Source: Pseudomonas sp. UMAB-08
GTDB lineage: Bacteria > Pseudomonadota > Gammaproteobacteria > Pseudomonadales > Pseudomonadaceae
Assembly (NCBI RefSeq): GCF_900095225.1
Contig: NZ_LT607414.1
Location: 270,033 to 334,032, forward strand
Direction of reading: 5' to 3'
Length of the DNA stretch: 64,000 nucleotides
Shown piece by piece: positions 9,795 to 17,008 of the stretch; positions within the stretch are counted from its first letter, which is position 1, and every line of letters starts with the position of its first letter. The notes beneath the pieces are model-generated. The model was not told the origin of the DNA. It did no database searches and saw only the letters and a list, made by a program, of their open reading frames with translations. A program made the translations under genes and the position numbers.

Positions 9795-10832
9795 TTATTG
9801 AGACAGAATCACTTTGATAGCCTTTTCTTTGGCCGCGTTGGCGAACACCTCATATGCCTCGAGGATGTCGTCAAGTTTGAAGCGATGAGTGATGAGTTGG
9901 CCCGGCTCGATTTTTCCGGATTGCACCGTTTTCAATAACATCGGCGTGGTATTGGTGTTGACCAGACCGGTGGAGATATTGATGTTTTGAATCCACAGTT
10001 TTTCCAGGTGCAGCTCGACACTTTTGCCATGCACACCCACGTTGGCGATATGCCCACCCGGTGCAATCACTTGCTGACAGGTATCGAAGGAGGCAGGAAT
10101 GCCCACGGCTTCGATGGCAACATCCACACCCACCCCATCGGTCAATGCGAAGATTCGATCGACAGCATTCTCCACATTGATGTCAATGGTGTGGGTGGCG
10201 CCGAATCGCTTGGCAACTTCTAGCCGATTTGGATCGGCATCCACCACAATCAGGGTGGCAGGGGAATAAAACTGGGCCGTGAGCAATGCCGCCAGTCCGA
10301 CCGGACCCGCGCCCACGATGACCACTGAATCACCCGGTTTGACCTTGCCCGACAGCACGCCGATCTCAAAGCCGGTGGGCAAAATATCGCTCAACATCAC
10401 CAGCGCTTCTTCGTCGGCACCAGCAGGAATCGGGTACAGGCTGTTGTCCGCGTGCGGAATGCGTACCTGTTGCGCCTGGGTACCGTCAATCAAGTGGCCG
10501 AGAATCCAGCCGCCATCGGCACAGTGCGAATACAGCTGACGCTTACAGTTGGCGCAACTACCGCAGGAGGTGACACACGAAATAAGTACGTGATCGCCCT
10601 TCTTGAAGTTGCGGACAGCCGAACCGACCTCCTCCACTACGCCCACGCCCTCATGGCCCAGCGTGCGTCCTTTTGTGACGGCGGGAACATCACCTTTAAG
10701 GATGTGCAGATCAGTACCGCAGATGGTGGTGTGCAGGATTCGCACAACAGCGTCAGTAGGCTTTTCGATGACAGGGCTTGCTTTGTCCTCCCAGGATTTC
10801 TGGCCAGGACCTTGATAAACGAGAGCTTTCAC
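9795..10832 (-). CDS. Zinc-dependent alcohol dehydrogenase, MDR superfamily
   Basis: A GTG at 10832 with AGGAG eight bases upstream gives a 345-residue protein beginning MKALVYQGPGQKSWEDK. Catalytic zinc ligands are Cys38 (TICGTDLH), His60-Glu61 (LGHEG) and a later Cys/Asp. Cys90, Cys93, Cys96 and Cys104 form the structural zinc lobe. GAGPVG at 174-179 is the nucleotide-binding turn, and VDAD about 25 residues later suggests NAD(H) preference. It interconverts alcohols and aldehydes or ketones in the cytoplasm; ethanol or isopropanol type substrates are plausible but not proven. An upstream open reading to 10925 lacks a ribosome site. As first gene of the run to glgP, its promoter, with a candidate Anr box at 11020-11033, may drive the whole module. 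Confidence 0.92.
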   Translation of the reverse strand: MKALVYQGPGQKSWEDKASPVIEKPTDAVVRILHTTICGTDLHILKGDVPAVTKGRTLGHEGVGVVEEVGSAVRNFKKGDHVLISCVTSCGSCANCKRQLYSHCADGGWILGHLIDGTQAQQVRIPHADNSLYPIPAGADEEALVMLSDILPTGFEIGVLSGKVKPGDSVVIVGAGPVGLAALLTAQFYSPATLIVVDADPNRLEVAKRFGATHTIDINVENAVDRIFALTDGVGVDVAIEAVGIPASFDTCQQVIAPGGHIANVGVHGKSVELHLEKLWIQNINISTGLVNTNTTPMLLKTVQSGKIEPGQLITHRFKLDDILEAYEVFANAAKEKAIKVILSQ

Positions 10833-11019
10833 TAATGTCACTCCTAAACTAAGGCGTAAACCATCACATTGGGCTCCCTGTCGGCACGTCAACCGGGGCT
10901 GGTACTTTCTGAACGTCAACGCCATTCACGGAGCAAACCTCACCCCTTTTGTCGACCCGAAACCCGAATTTCATGTGCAGCATAGGCTGATATTTATAAC
11001 AGGCTGAATTTTGCGACGG

Positions 11020-11033
11020 TTGATCTGGGTCAG
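11020..11033 (-). promoter_or_regulatory. FNR/Anr box upstream of the adh-ackA-speF-potE-xfp-glgP run
   Basis: The plus strand reads TTGAT-CTGG-GTCAG, one mismatch from TTGAT-N4-(A/G)TCAA. On the minus strand, 21 bases separate the box from TATAAAT at 10992-10998. That is the spacing of a class II FNR-activated promoter, with the box centred near -41.5. The predicted leader would be about 150 bases long. Confidence 0.7.
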
Positions 11034-11134
11034 TGAACCGCCCGTCTCCAAAAAAACTGGACTGCTCGCGGCGTTGCACCGGGTCCACAATTGTCTGCGG
11101 GAAGCGCTTCCTGTCAGTTTGTCCCTCAACGCAA

Positions 11135-11158
11135 CGCGCCACGACAAGGCGTGGCGCG
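11135..11158 (-). terminator. Stem-loop downstream of cstA-yjiX
   Basis: CGCGCCACG (11135-11143) pairs perfectly with CGTGGCGCG (11150-11158) around a six-base loop. It lies about 30 bases past the yjiX stop on the minus strand. The following T-tract is weak, so it may be a partial terminator or a 3'-end protecting hairpin. Confidence 0.55.
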
Positions 11159-11188
11159 CGAGGTCAAATACGACAATCCATCAGAGGT

Positions 11189-11386
11189 TCAGCAGCACTT
11201 CGGGCCACCTTTGCCACCGTAACGAGCCTCCTGGCGCTCCCGAAAGAACGCTTCATAGGTCATTACCGGCTTATCGGGATGCGTAATCTGCATATGCTCG
11301 ACGTAGTTGTCATAGTCAGGCATGCCCACCATCAGGCGCGCAGCCTGACCGAGGTATTTCCCGAGGCGACTCAGGTCATTGAACAT
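11189..11386 (-). CDS. yjiX: YbdD/YjiX family small protein
   Basis: The 65-residue product (start [19 protein letters not shown], with [11 protein letters not shown] and a Cys-Cys C-terminus) matches the YbdD/YjiX family (DUF466), a small soluble protein almost always encoded directly after CstA-type transporters. GGAGG sits eight bases before the ATG. It lies 28 bp downstream of cstA on the same strand, so the two are surely cotranscribed. Its biochemical role is not established; the conserved pairing suggests it modulates the transporter. Confidence 0.93.
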   Translation of the reverse strand: MFNDLSRLGKYLGQAARLMVGMPDYDNYVEHMQITHPDKPVMTYEAFFRERQEARYGGKGGPKCC

Positions 11387-11413
11387 AGGCAGTTCCTCCG
11401 TTGAAACCCGGGC

Positions 11414-13474
11414 TCATCGTGCGTCCGGCAGCGCCTGGAATGGCGCTTCTTTATCCGTACGCTCTGTGGTGCCCCACGCCGCCACACCGACCTTGATCGC
11501 ATAGAACAGGATGCTGAACACCACGCACAGGAACAATGCGGTCAGGGTTGCGTTGGTGTACGCGTTGAAGATCACGTGCTGCATCTGATCGATAGTTTTG
11601 GCCGGGGCCAATACCTGACCGGCGTCCAGGGCCGTGCGGTACTTGGTCGCCAGGGCCAGAAAACCAACGGCCGGGCTCGGGTCGAACAGCTTGATGTAGC
11701 CGGCCATAGTGGTGCAGATCAACAACCACACCGCTGGCAGCAGGGTGACCCAGATGTAGCGTTGGCGCTTCATTTTGATCAGCACGACCGTCGCGAGCAT
11801 CAGCGCGATACCGGCCAGCATCTGGTTGGAGATGCCAAACAGCGGCCACAAGGTGTTGATCCCGCCCAATGGGTCGATCACGCCTTGATAGAGCAAGTAG
11901 CCCCACATCGCGACGCAACCGCCCGTCGCGATCAGGTTGGCAGTCCACGACTCAGTACGCTTAAGCGCCGGTACAAAGGTACCCAGCAAATCCTGAAGCA
12001 TGAACCGACCGGCTCGGGTCCCCGCGTCCACGGCGGTGAGGATAAACAGCGCCTCGAACAGAATCGCAAAGTGGTACCAGAACGCCATGGTGTCTTTGCC
12101 CGGCAGTACTTGGTGCAGGATCTGCGCGATACCGACCGCCAGGGTCGGCGCACCGCCAGCACGGGCCAGCACCGTGGTTTCACCGATGTCTTTGGCTACT
12201 GCAATCAGCGTTTCCGGAGTGATGGCAAAGCCCCAACTGCTGATCGTCTGTGCAACCGTGACCGGGTCGCTGCCGACAATCGCTGCTGGGCTGTTCATCG
12301 CGAAGTACACGCCCGGATCAATCACCGAAGCCGCCACCATGGCCATGATCGCCACGAAGGACTCCATGAGCATGGCGCCATAGCCGATGTAACGGGAGTT
12401 GGCTTCACTGTCGAGCAGCTTCGGTGTAGTACCCGACGCGATCAACGAATGGAACCCGGACACCGCACCGCAGGCAATGGTAATGAATAGGAAAGGGAAC
12501 AACGCGCCTTTCCAGACCGGACCGGTGCCGTCGGTGAACTGAGTCAGCGCAGGCATTCTCAGCTCAGGCGCAATGATCAGGATGCCGATTGCCAACGCAA
12601 CGATGGTGCCGATTTTCAGGAACGTCGACAGGTAATCCCGGGGTGCCAGCAACAGCCAGACCGGCAGTACCGCCGCGACAAAGCCATAACCGACCAGCAT
12701 CCAGGTGATTTGTATACCGGTGAAAGTGAACGCCTTGGACCAGACCGGATCTGCAGCAATCTGCCCGCCGGTCCAGATCGACGCCAGCAGCAAAATCACA
12801 CCGATCAGCGAGATTTCACCGATGCGACCCGGGCGGATGTAGCGCATATAGACGCCCATGAACATCGCAAGCGGGATCGTCGCCAGCACCGTGAACATGC
12901 CCCATGGGCTGTCCGCCAGGGCCTTGACCACGATCAGCGCCAACACCGCGAGGATGATGATCATGATCAGGAAGCAACCGAACAAGGCAATAGTGCCCGG
13001 CACCCTGCCCATTTCTTCACGAACCATCTCGCCCAGCGAGCGACCGTTGCGACGGGTAGACAGGAACAGAATCATGAAATCCTGCACCGCACCGGCGAAT
13101 ACCACACCGGCAATCAGCCAGAGTGTGCCGGGCAGGTACCCCATCTGCGCTGCAAGCACGGGGCCGACCAGAGGACCAGCACCCGCGATGGCCGCAAAGT
13201 GGTGACCAAAAAGAATGTGTTTGTTGGTCGGCACGTAGTCCAGACCATCGTTATTAAGAACCGCAGGGGTGGCGCGATTAGGGTCCAGTTGCATCACTTT
13301 GGTGGCGATGAACAGGCTGTAATAACGGTAGGCAACCAGATAAATCGCCACGGCGGCGACCACGATCCAGAGTGCGTTGATGGCTTCACCGCGGCGCAGC
13401 GCGACGACACCCAATGCAATTGCCCCCAAGCAGGCAACGGCGAACCAAGCAAGATGTTTGGTCAGTCGAGTCAT
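11414..13474 (-). CDS. cstA: CstA/BtsT family carbon-starvation (pyruvate-type) transporter
   Basis: The 686-residue inner-membrane protein has about 16-18 hydrophobic segments and hallmark CstA motifs: GHHFAAIAGAGPLVGPVLAAQMG, VFAGAVQDF, GAVSGFHSLIASGTTPK and FWYHFAILFEALFILTAVDAGTR. Family members import pyruvate or peptides when carbon is short. The ATG at 13474 follows a strong GGCAGGAGACC leader. The gene is divergent from a sensor kinase/regulator pair, and the 246-bp intergenic region holds direct repeats that may be the regulator's operators. The substrate is inferred from family knowledge only. Confidence 0.93.
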   Translation of the reverse strand: MTRLTKHLAWFAVACLGAIALGVVALRRGEAINALWIVVAAVAIYLVAYRYYSLFIATKVMQLDPNRATPAVLNNDGLDYVPTNKHILFGHHFAAIAGAGPLVGPVLAAQMGYLPGTLWLIAGVVFAGAVQDFMILFLSTRRNGRSLGEMVREEMGRVPGTIALFGCFLIMIIILAVLALIVVKALADSPWGMFTVLATIPLAMFMGVYMRYIRPGRIGEISLIGVILLLASIWTGGQIAADPVWSKAFTFTGIQITWMLVGYGFVAAVLPVWLLLAPRDYLSTFLKIGTIVALAIGILIIAPELRMPALTQFTDGTGPVWKGALFPFLFITIACGAVSGFHSLIASGTTPKLLDSEANSRYIGYGAMLMESFVAIMAMVAASVIDPGVYFAMNSPAAIVGSDPVTVAQTISSWGFAITPETLIAVAKDIGETTVLARAGGAPTLAVGIAQILHQVLPGKDTMAFWYHFAILFEALFILTAVDAGTRAGRFMLQDLLGTFVPALKRTESWTANLIATGGCVAMWGYLLYQGVIDPLGGINTLWPLFGISNQMLAGIALMLATVVLIKMKRQRYIWVTLLPAVWLLICTTMAGYIKLFDPSPAVGFLALATKYRTALDAGQVLAPAKTIDQMQHVIFNAYTNATLTALFLCVVFSILFYAIKVGVAAWGTTERTDKEAPFQALPDAR

Positions 13475-13561
13475 TGTGGGTCTCCTGCCGAGGAACGTAG
13501 CCCTGCGGCGATAGTTGTTATTGTTATGCCCCGTAAAAAAGGGCTTAACTACTATCCGCGC

Positions 13562-13620
13562 ACTACGCGGGTATAAACATCCGCAGTACTACTAAGGCTT
13601 CTACGTAGAACTACGCGGGT
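13562..13620. promoter_or_regulatory. Direct repeats and palindrome between cstA and the divergent sensor kinase
   Basis: ACTACGCGGGT occurs twice, at 13562-13572 and 13610-13620, and a perfect 12-base palindrome TTCTACGTAGAA (13599-13610) overlaps the second copy. The position in a divergent promoter and the NarL-type regulator next door make these good operator candidates. Confidence 0.5.
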
Positions 13621-13720
13621 CAATTGCCGCCTTGCGCGGCTACCATGTGCCGGTCACGTCGCTCGACAATCGGTATCTAGCCCTCTATAGGCAACCCCGT
13701 CAGCCTGGATTTCACTCGTC

Positions 13721-15079
13721 ATGCAACTCAAATACAAAATCGTCGCCCTGGGCATCCTCCCGCTGATATTGGCTGTCGCAGTCATCAGCGCGCTGGTCAT
13801 CTTCCAAAACCAGCGTCTGGGTGAACAGCAAGCGCAACTGATTGAAGACAGCATTCTGGCCAGTAAACGTGCGGAGCTGAAAAACTACGTAGAAATGGCG
13901 ATGAGCGCGCTTGCCCCGGTGTATGAGAGCGGTCGGGACGATGAGCAAACCAAGCAAAAAGTCCTTGATGAGCTGGCAAAGCTAAGTTTTGGCATCAACG
14001 GCTATTTCTTCGTTTATGACCATAACGGCCGCAGCCTGATGCACCCTCGTCAGGCTGCGCTGGTGGGCAAAGATTTGTGGAGCATGACCGACCCCCATGG
14101 TTTACCAGTGATTCAGGCGCTGCTGAAAAGCGCGCAGTCCGGCGACGGGTTTCAGCATTACGCATGGGAAAAGCCCTCGACCGGACACGTCACCGACAAA
14201 CTGGCGTACGTCGTGATGCTCGACCGCTGGGGCTGGATGCTGGGCACCGGGATTTATCTTGAGGACGTCGAGCGCGCCACCCATCAGGCACGCGAAGAAG
14301 TTGCCCGAGAGATCTACACCACCATGCTCGCTATCGGTGTCGTAGCCCTCGTCGCCGTGTTGCTGGTCTTCGCGTGCGGGCTGACCTTGAACGCCAGCGA
14401 ACACCGTTTGGCCGATAAAAAGCTGCAAGGTTTGACTCAACGCATTGTGAGTCTCCAAGAAGAAGAGCGATCACGGCTCTCGCGCGAACTGCACGACGGC
14501 ATCAGCCAGGTGTTGGTTTCAATCAAATTTCAGTTTGAACTGGCCGCCCTCGAACTGGAGGCCGGACGCGAAAAAGGCCAGGACATCCTTCGTCAAGGAA
14601 TAGGTCGGCTTGCGGATGCAATCGGCGAAGTTCGGAGTATTTCTCATGATCTTCGCCCTTCGTTGCTCGACACACTGGGGCTGGCCGCCGCCGTCGCCCA
14701 ACTGGTGACAGAGTTCGAACTGCGAAGCGGTTTGACCCTTCACTATGAAAACAACCTCGGCGACGTCCAACTGGTCGATGGCGCCCCCGTGGCACTGTTC
14801 AGGATCCTGCAGGAGGCGCTGACCAACATCGAACGTCACGCCAAAGCGAAGACCGTATACATTGATCTGGAGGGGGATCCCGCTCAGGTCAGGTTATCGG
14901 TGTGCGATGATGGCGTCGGGTTCAATATCAACCGGCTTGAAGAGATCCACGGTGGAATAGGCTTGCGCAACATTCGCGAGCGCGTCGATCACTTCAACGG
15001 CCATTTCAGTCTGTCGTCGACCCCTGGCAGAAGTGAACTGATCATTACCCTACCCACCCGCCTTCGCTCACTCGCGTAG
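13721..15079 (+). CDS. Cache-domain sensor histidine kinase (HisKA_3/NarX-DegS type)
   Basis: The 452-residue membrane kinase has TM1 at about 5-28, a periplasmic single-Cache-like domain at about 30-195 (GINGYFFVYDHNGRSLMHP is characteristic), TM2 near 200-222, and a HisKA_3 dimerisation region with phospho-acceptor His258 in SRELHDGISQVL. It ends with an HATPase domain (EALTNIERHAKAK, DDGVGF, GGIGLRNIRERV). Cache domains of this form often bind small carboxylates. It is 53 bp upstream of its cognate NarL-type regulator and divergent from cstA, suggesting it controls that transporter in response to pyruvate or a similar ligand. The ligand is not readable from sequence. Confidence 0.9.
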   Translation: MQLKYKIVALGILPLILAVAVISALVIFQNQRLGEQQAQLIEDSILASKRAELKNYVEMAMSALAPVYESGRDDEQTKQKVLDELAKLSFGINGYFFVYDHNGRSLMHPRQAALVGKDLWSMTDPHGLPVIQALLKSAQSGDGFQHYAWEKPSTGHVTDKLAYVVMLDRWGWMLGTGIYLEDVERATHQAREEVAREIYTTMLAIGVVALVAVLLVFACGLTLNASEHRLADKKLQGLTQRIVSLQEEERSRLSRELHDGISQVLVSIKFQFELAALELEAGREKGQDILRQGIGRLADAIGEVRSISHDLRPSLLDTLGLAAAVAQLVTEFELRSGLTLHYENNLGDVQLVDGAPVALFRILQEALTNIERHAKAKTVYIDLEGDPAQVRLSVCDDGVGFNINRLEEIHGGIGLRNIRERVDHFNGHFSLSSTPGRSELIITLPTRLRSLA

Positions 15080-15131
15080 AGTTCAATAACAACACGCCCA
15101 AAATAACCCTGAAAACAATCAGAGCGCGACC

Positions 15132-15764
15132 ATGAATACCTCATACCCCATCCGTATTGCGTTGGTGGACGATCACTCTTTAGTGCGTGATGGCATACGC
15201 GCATTGCTGGGTGTCCGGCCTTCCTTCGACGTGGTCGGCGAGGCCGAGAATGGGGCTCAGGCACTCGATCTTTGCGGCCGCGTCTCACCCGACATTCTGC
15301 TGGTCGACATCGGCTTGAAAGACATGAATGGCCTGGAACTGACACGACTGCTGCGCATTCAGTACCCGGACATCAAAATCCTCATTCTGAGCATGTATGA
15401 CAACCATGAGTACATCGCGACCTCCATTCGGGCAGGCGCCAGTGGTTATGTGCTGAAAAACGCACCGTCAAAGGAAATCATTGCGGCCATCGAGGCAATC
15501 GCTACCGGCGGGACGTTTTACAGCGCCGAAGTGGCCCTCAAACTGGCCACCAGGAAACCAGATGAAACCGAACTCACTCCTCGGGAAAGCCAAGTGCTCA
15601 TCGGCCTGGCACAGGGTTTGAATAACAAGACCATTGCCCGGGAACTTGCTATCAGCGTGCGCACGGTTGAAACCCATCGTTTGAGCATCAGGCGCAAGCT
15701 CAACGTAGACAAACCGGCAGGTCTGGTTAAATACGCGATGGAGCACGGCCTGCTGTCCCGTTGA
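15132..15764 (+). CDS. NarL/LuxR-type response regulator, partner of the Cache kinase
   Basis: The 210-residue protein has a receiver domain at 1-125 with acidic pair Asp13-Asp14 (VDDHSLVRDG), phospho-acceptor Asp59 in LLVDIGLKDMNG and a conserved Lys in YVLKNAPSKE. A LuxR-type helix-turn-helix follows at about 145-205 (LTPRESQVLIGLAQGLNNKTIARELAISVRTVETHR). It should be phosphorylated by the HisKA_3 kinase encoded just upstream and act as a transcription factor, probably at the cstA promoter where repeated ACTACGCGGGT elements occur. Confidence 0.92.
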   Translation: MNTSYPIRIALVDDHSLVRDGIRALLGVRPSFDVVGEAENGAQALDLCGRVSPDILLVDIGLKDMNGLELTRLLRIQYPDIKILILSMYDNHEYIATSIRAGASGYVLKNAPSKEIIAAIEAIATGGTFYSAEVALKLATRKPDETELTPRESQVLIGLAQGLNNKTIARELAISVRTVETHRLSIRRKLNVDKPAGLVKYAMEHGLLSR

Positions 15765-15802
15765 ACCTTTGCGTCAGTCTATCGTAACCGTGCGCAAGAC
15801 GA

Positions 15803-16246
15803 TCAGCCCTGCCAGTAGAACATTGCCTTGGCCAGGATCACGATTCCGACCATGTGGCAGAACAGACTGATATGAATAACGCGCGAGTAACGTGCATTCA
15901 TACGCCCGCTTTTCAGCAGAAACATGGCCGTGAGAAAGTGCCCCAATACGCTGATGGCAAGTAGGATTTTCAGCGCAAGCAAGGTGCCGAAAGAAGACGC
16001 CAGCGGCGTGGCCAGAAGTGGCAGATAGCGCTGCCAGACCATGCCCAGCCCGGCGCCGAACAGCGTCAGCAAGACCCATGGCATCAGCTTTCGAGCGCGT
16101 AGCGCAATGCCCCGCTCGACCAGAATCATCGCCTTGGCCGGTATCTTCTTGAGCACGCTTTCGAGGATCAGCACTTCGAAAAACACCGTACCAATGAAGA
16201 TCAGGGCAGCGAACAGGTGCAGGGTCAGCAGGATCGGATAGCTCAT
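15803..16246 (-). CDS. CopD-like four-helix inner-membrane protein
   Basis: From the ATG at 16246 the product is 147 residues (MSYPILLTLHLFAALIFIG) with four predicted membrane helices. Histidines sit in helix 1 (LHLFAA) and in helices 3-4 (VLGHFLTA, HISLFCHMVG), a pattern like the small CopD or cytochrome-type membrane proteins. A longer upstream reading to 16315 lacks a ribosome site and a hydrophobic N-terminus. The paired histidines could bind haem or copper, but no function can be assigned. It stands alone between two two-component systems on the minus strand. Confidence 0.75.
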   Translation of the reverse strand: MSYPILLTLHLFAALIFIGTVFFEVLILESVLKKIPAKAMILVERGIALRARKLMPWVLLTLFGAGLGMVWQRYLPLLATPLASSFGTLLALKILLAISVLGHFLTAMFLLKSGRMNARYSRVIHISLFCHMVGIVILAKAMFYWQG

Positions 16247-16372
16247 GGTTTTCTCAGGTTCAGGTCGGCAGAATTTCACGTGGCCCACGACTGGCGGTGC
16301 CGTCCGTAAAATCAAATACAGGATCTCTCCCCAGGCACGATAGCGTCCTGTCCTGAGTCAAGTGTTCTGTGC

Positions 16373-17008
16373 TCAACGCAGCTTTAGTGGGTCCACGATC
16401 CCGGCCACTATGGCCATGCCCACCAGATCTGGCAGGTGGTCGGCCTGCATGCGCTTCATGACCCGAGACCGGTACAGATCCACGGTTTTTGCGCTCACGC
16501 CCAGTTGCTCGGCAATTTCGCGGGTGGTGTAACCCTGCACCAACGGCAGCAACACGTCGCGCTCGCGTGGCGTCAGCGTGAGCAAGCGGGCCTGCAATTG
16601 TGCATGACCCTGGCTACCGGAGCGGCTTGCATCGAAGCTGCCCAGCGCCTGTTGCACGCTGTCCAGCAACAACTGTTCGTTGTATGGTTTTTCGATAAAG
16701 TCATGAGCACCGGCTTTGAATGCGCGCACCACAATCGGCACGTCTGCATGGCCACTGACGAAGATGACCGGCAGGTTCAGCTCACGCGCGCGCATTTCTT
16801 CCTGCACATTTAACCCGCCCATGCCGGGCATGCGCACATCCAGCAGCACGCAGGCGTTGAGTTGGGCGTCACACGCGTCCAGGAAAGCGAGGCCACTGGT
16901 AAACGGCAGTGCTTTGAGGCCCACCGACTCCAGCAACCAGACGGTCGAATCGAGCATGCCCTGATCGTCATCGACCACATAGACCACCTGCTCCGCGACA
17001 CTCGTCAT
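16373..17008 (-). CDS. FixJ-type response regulator
   Basis: The 211-residue protein has a receiver domain with VVDDDQGM, phospho-acceptor Asp57 in LLDVRMPGMGG and Lys in DFIEKPYNEQ, then a LuxR helix-turn-helix (LTPRERDVLLPLVQGYTTREIAEQLGVSAKTVDLYR). This layout is the FixJ/TodT/StyR group. Its ATG overlaps the stop of the upstream kinase by four bases (17005-17008), showing translational coupling. It probably activates the divergent acyl-CoA synthetase/symporter genes, whose promoter holds two perfect inverted repeats. Confidence 0.92.
   Translation of the reverse strand: MTSVAEQVVYVVDDDQGMLDSTVWLLESVGLKALPFTSGLAFLDACDAQLNACVLLDVRMPGMGGLNVQEEMRARELNLPVIFVSGHADVPIVVRAFKAGAHDFIEKPYNEQLLLDSVQQALGSFDASRSGSQGHAQLQARLLTLTPRERDVLLPLVQGYTTREIAEQLGVSAKTVDLYRSRVMKRMQADHLPDLVGMAIVAGIVDPLKLR

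Noticed and set aside
10864..11142. 92-codon minus-strand reading between adh and yjiX
   Set aside because: No ribosome site or homology; it overlaps the Anr box, the -10 and the stem-loop there.
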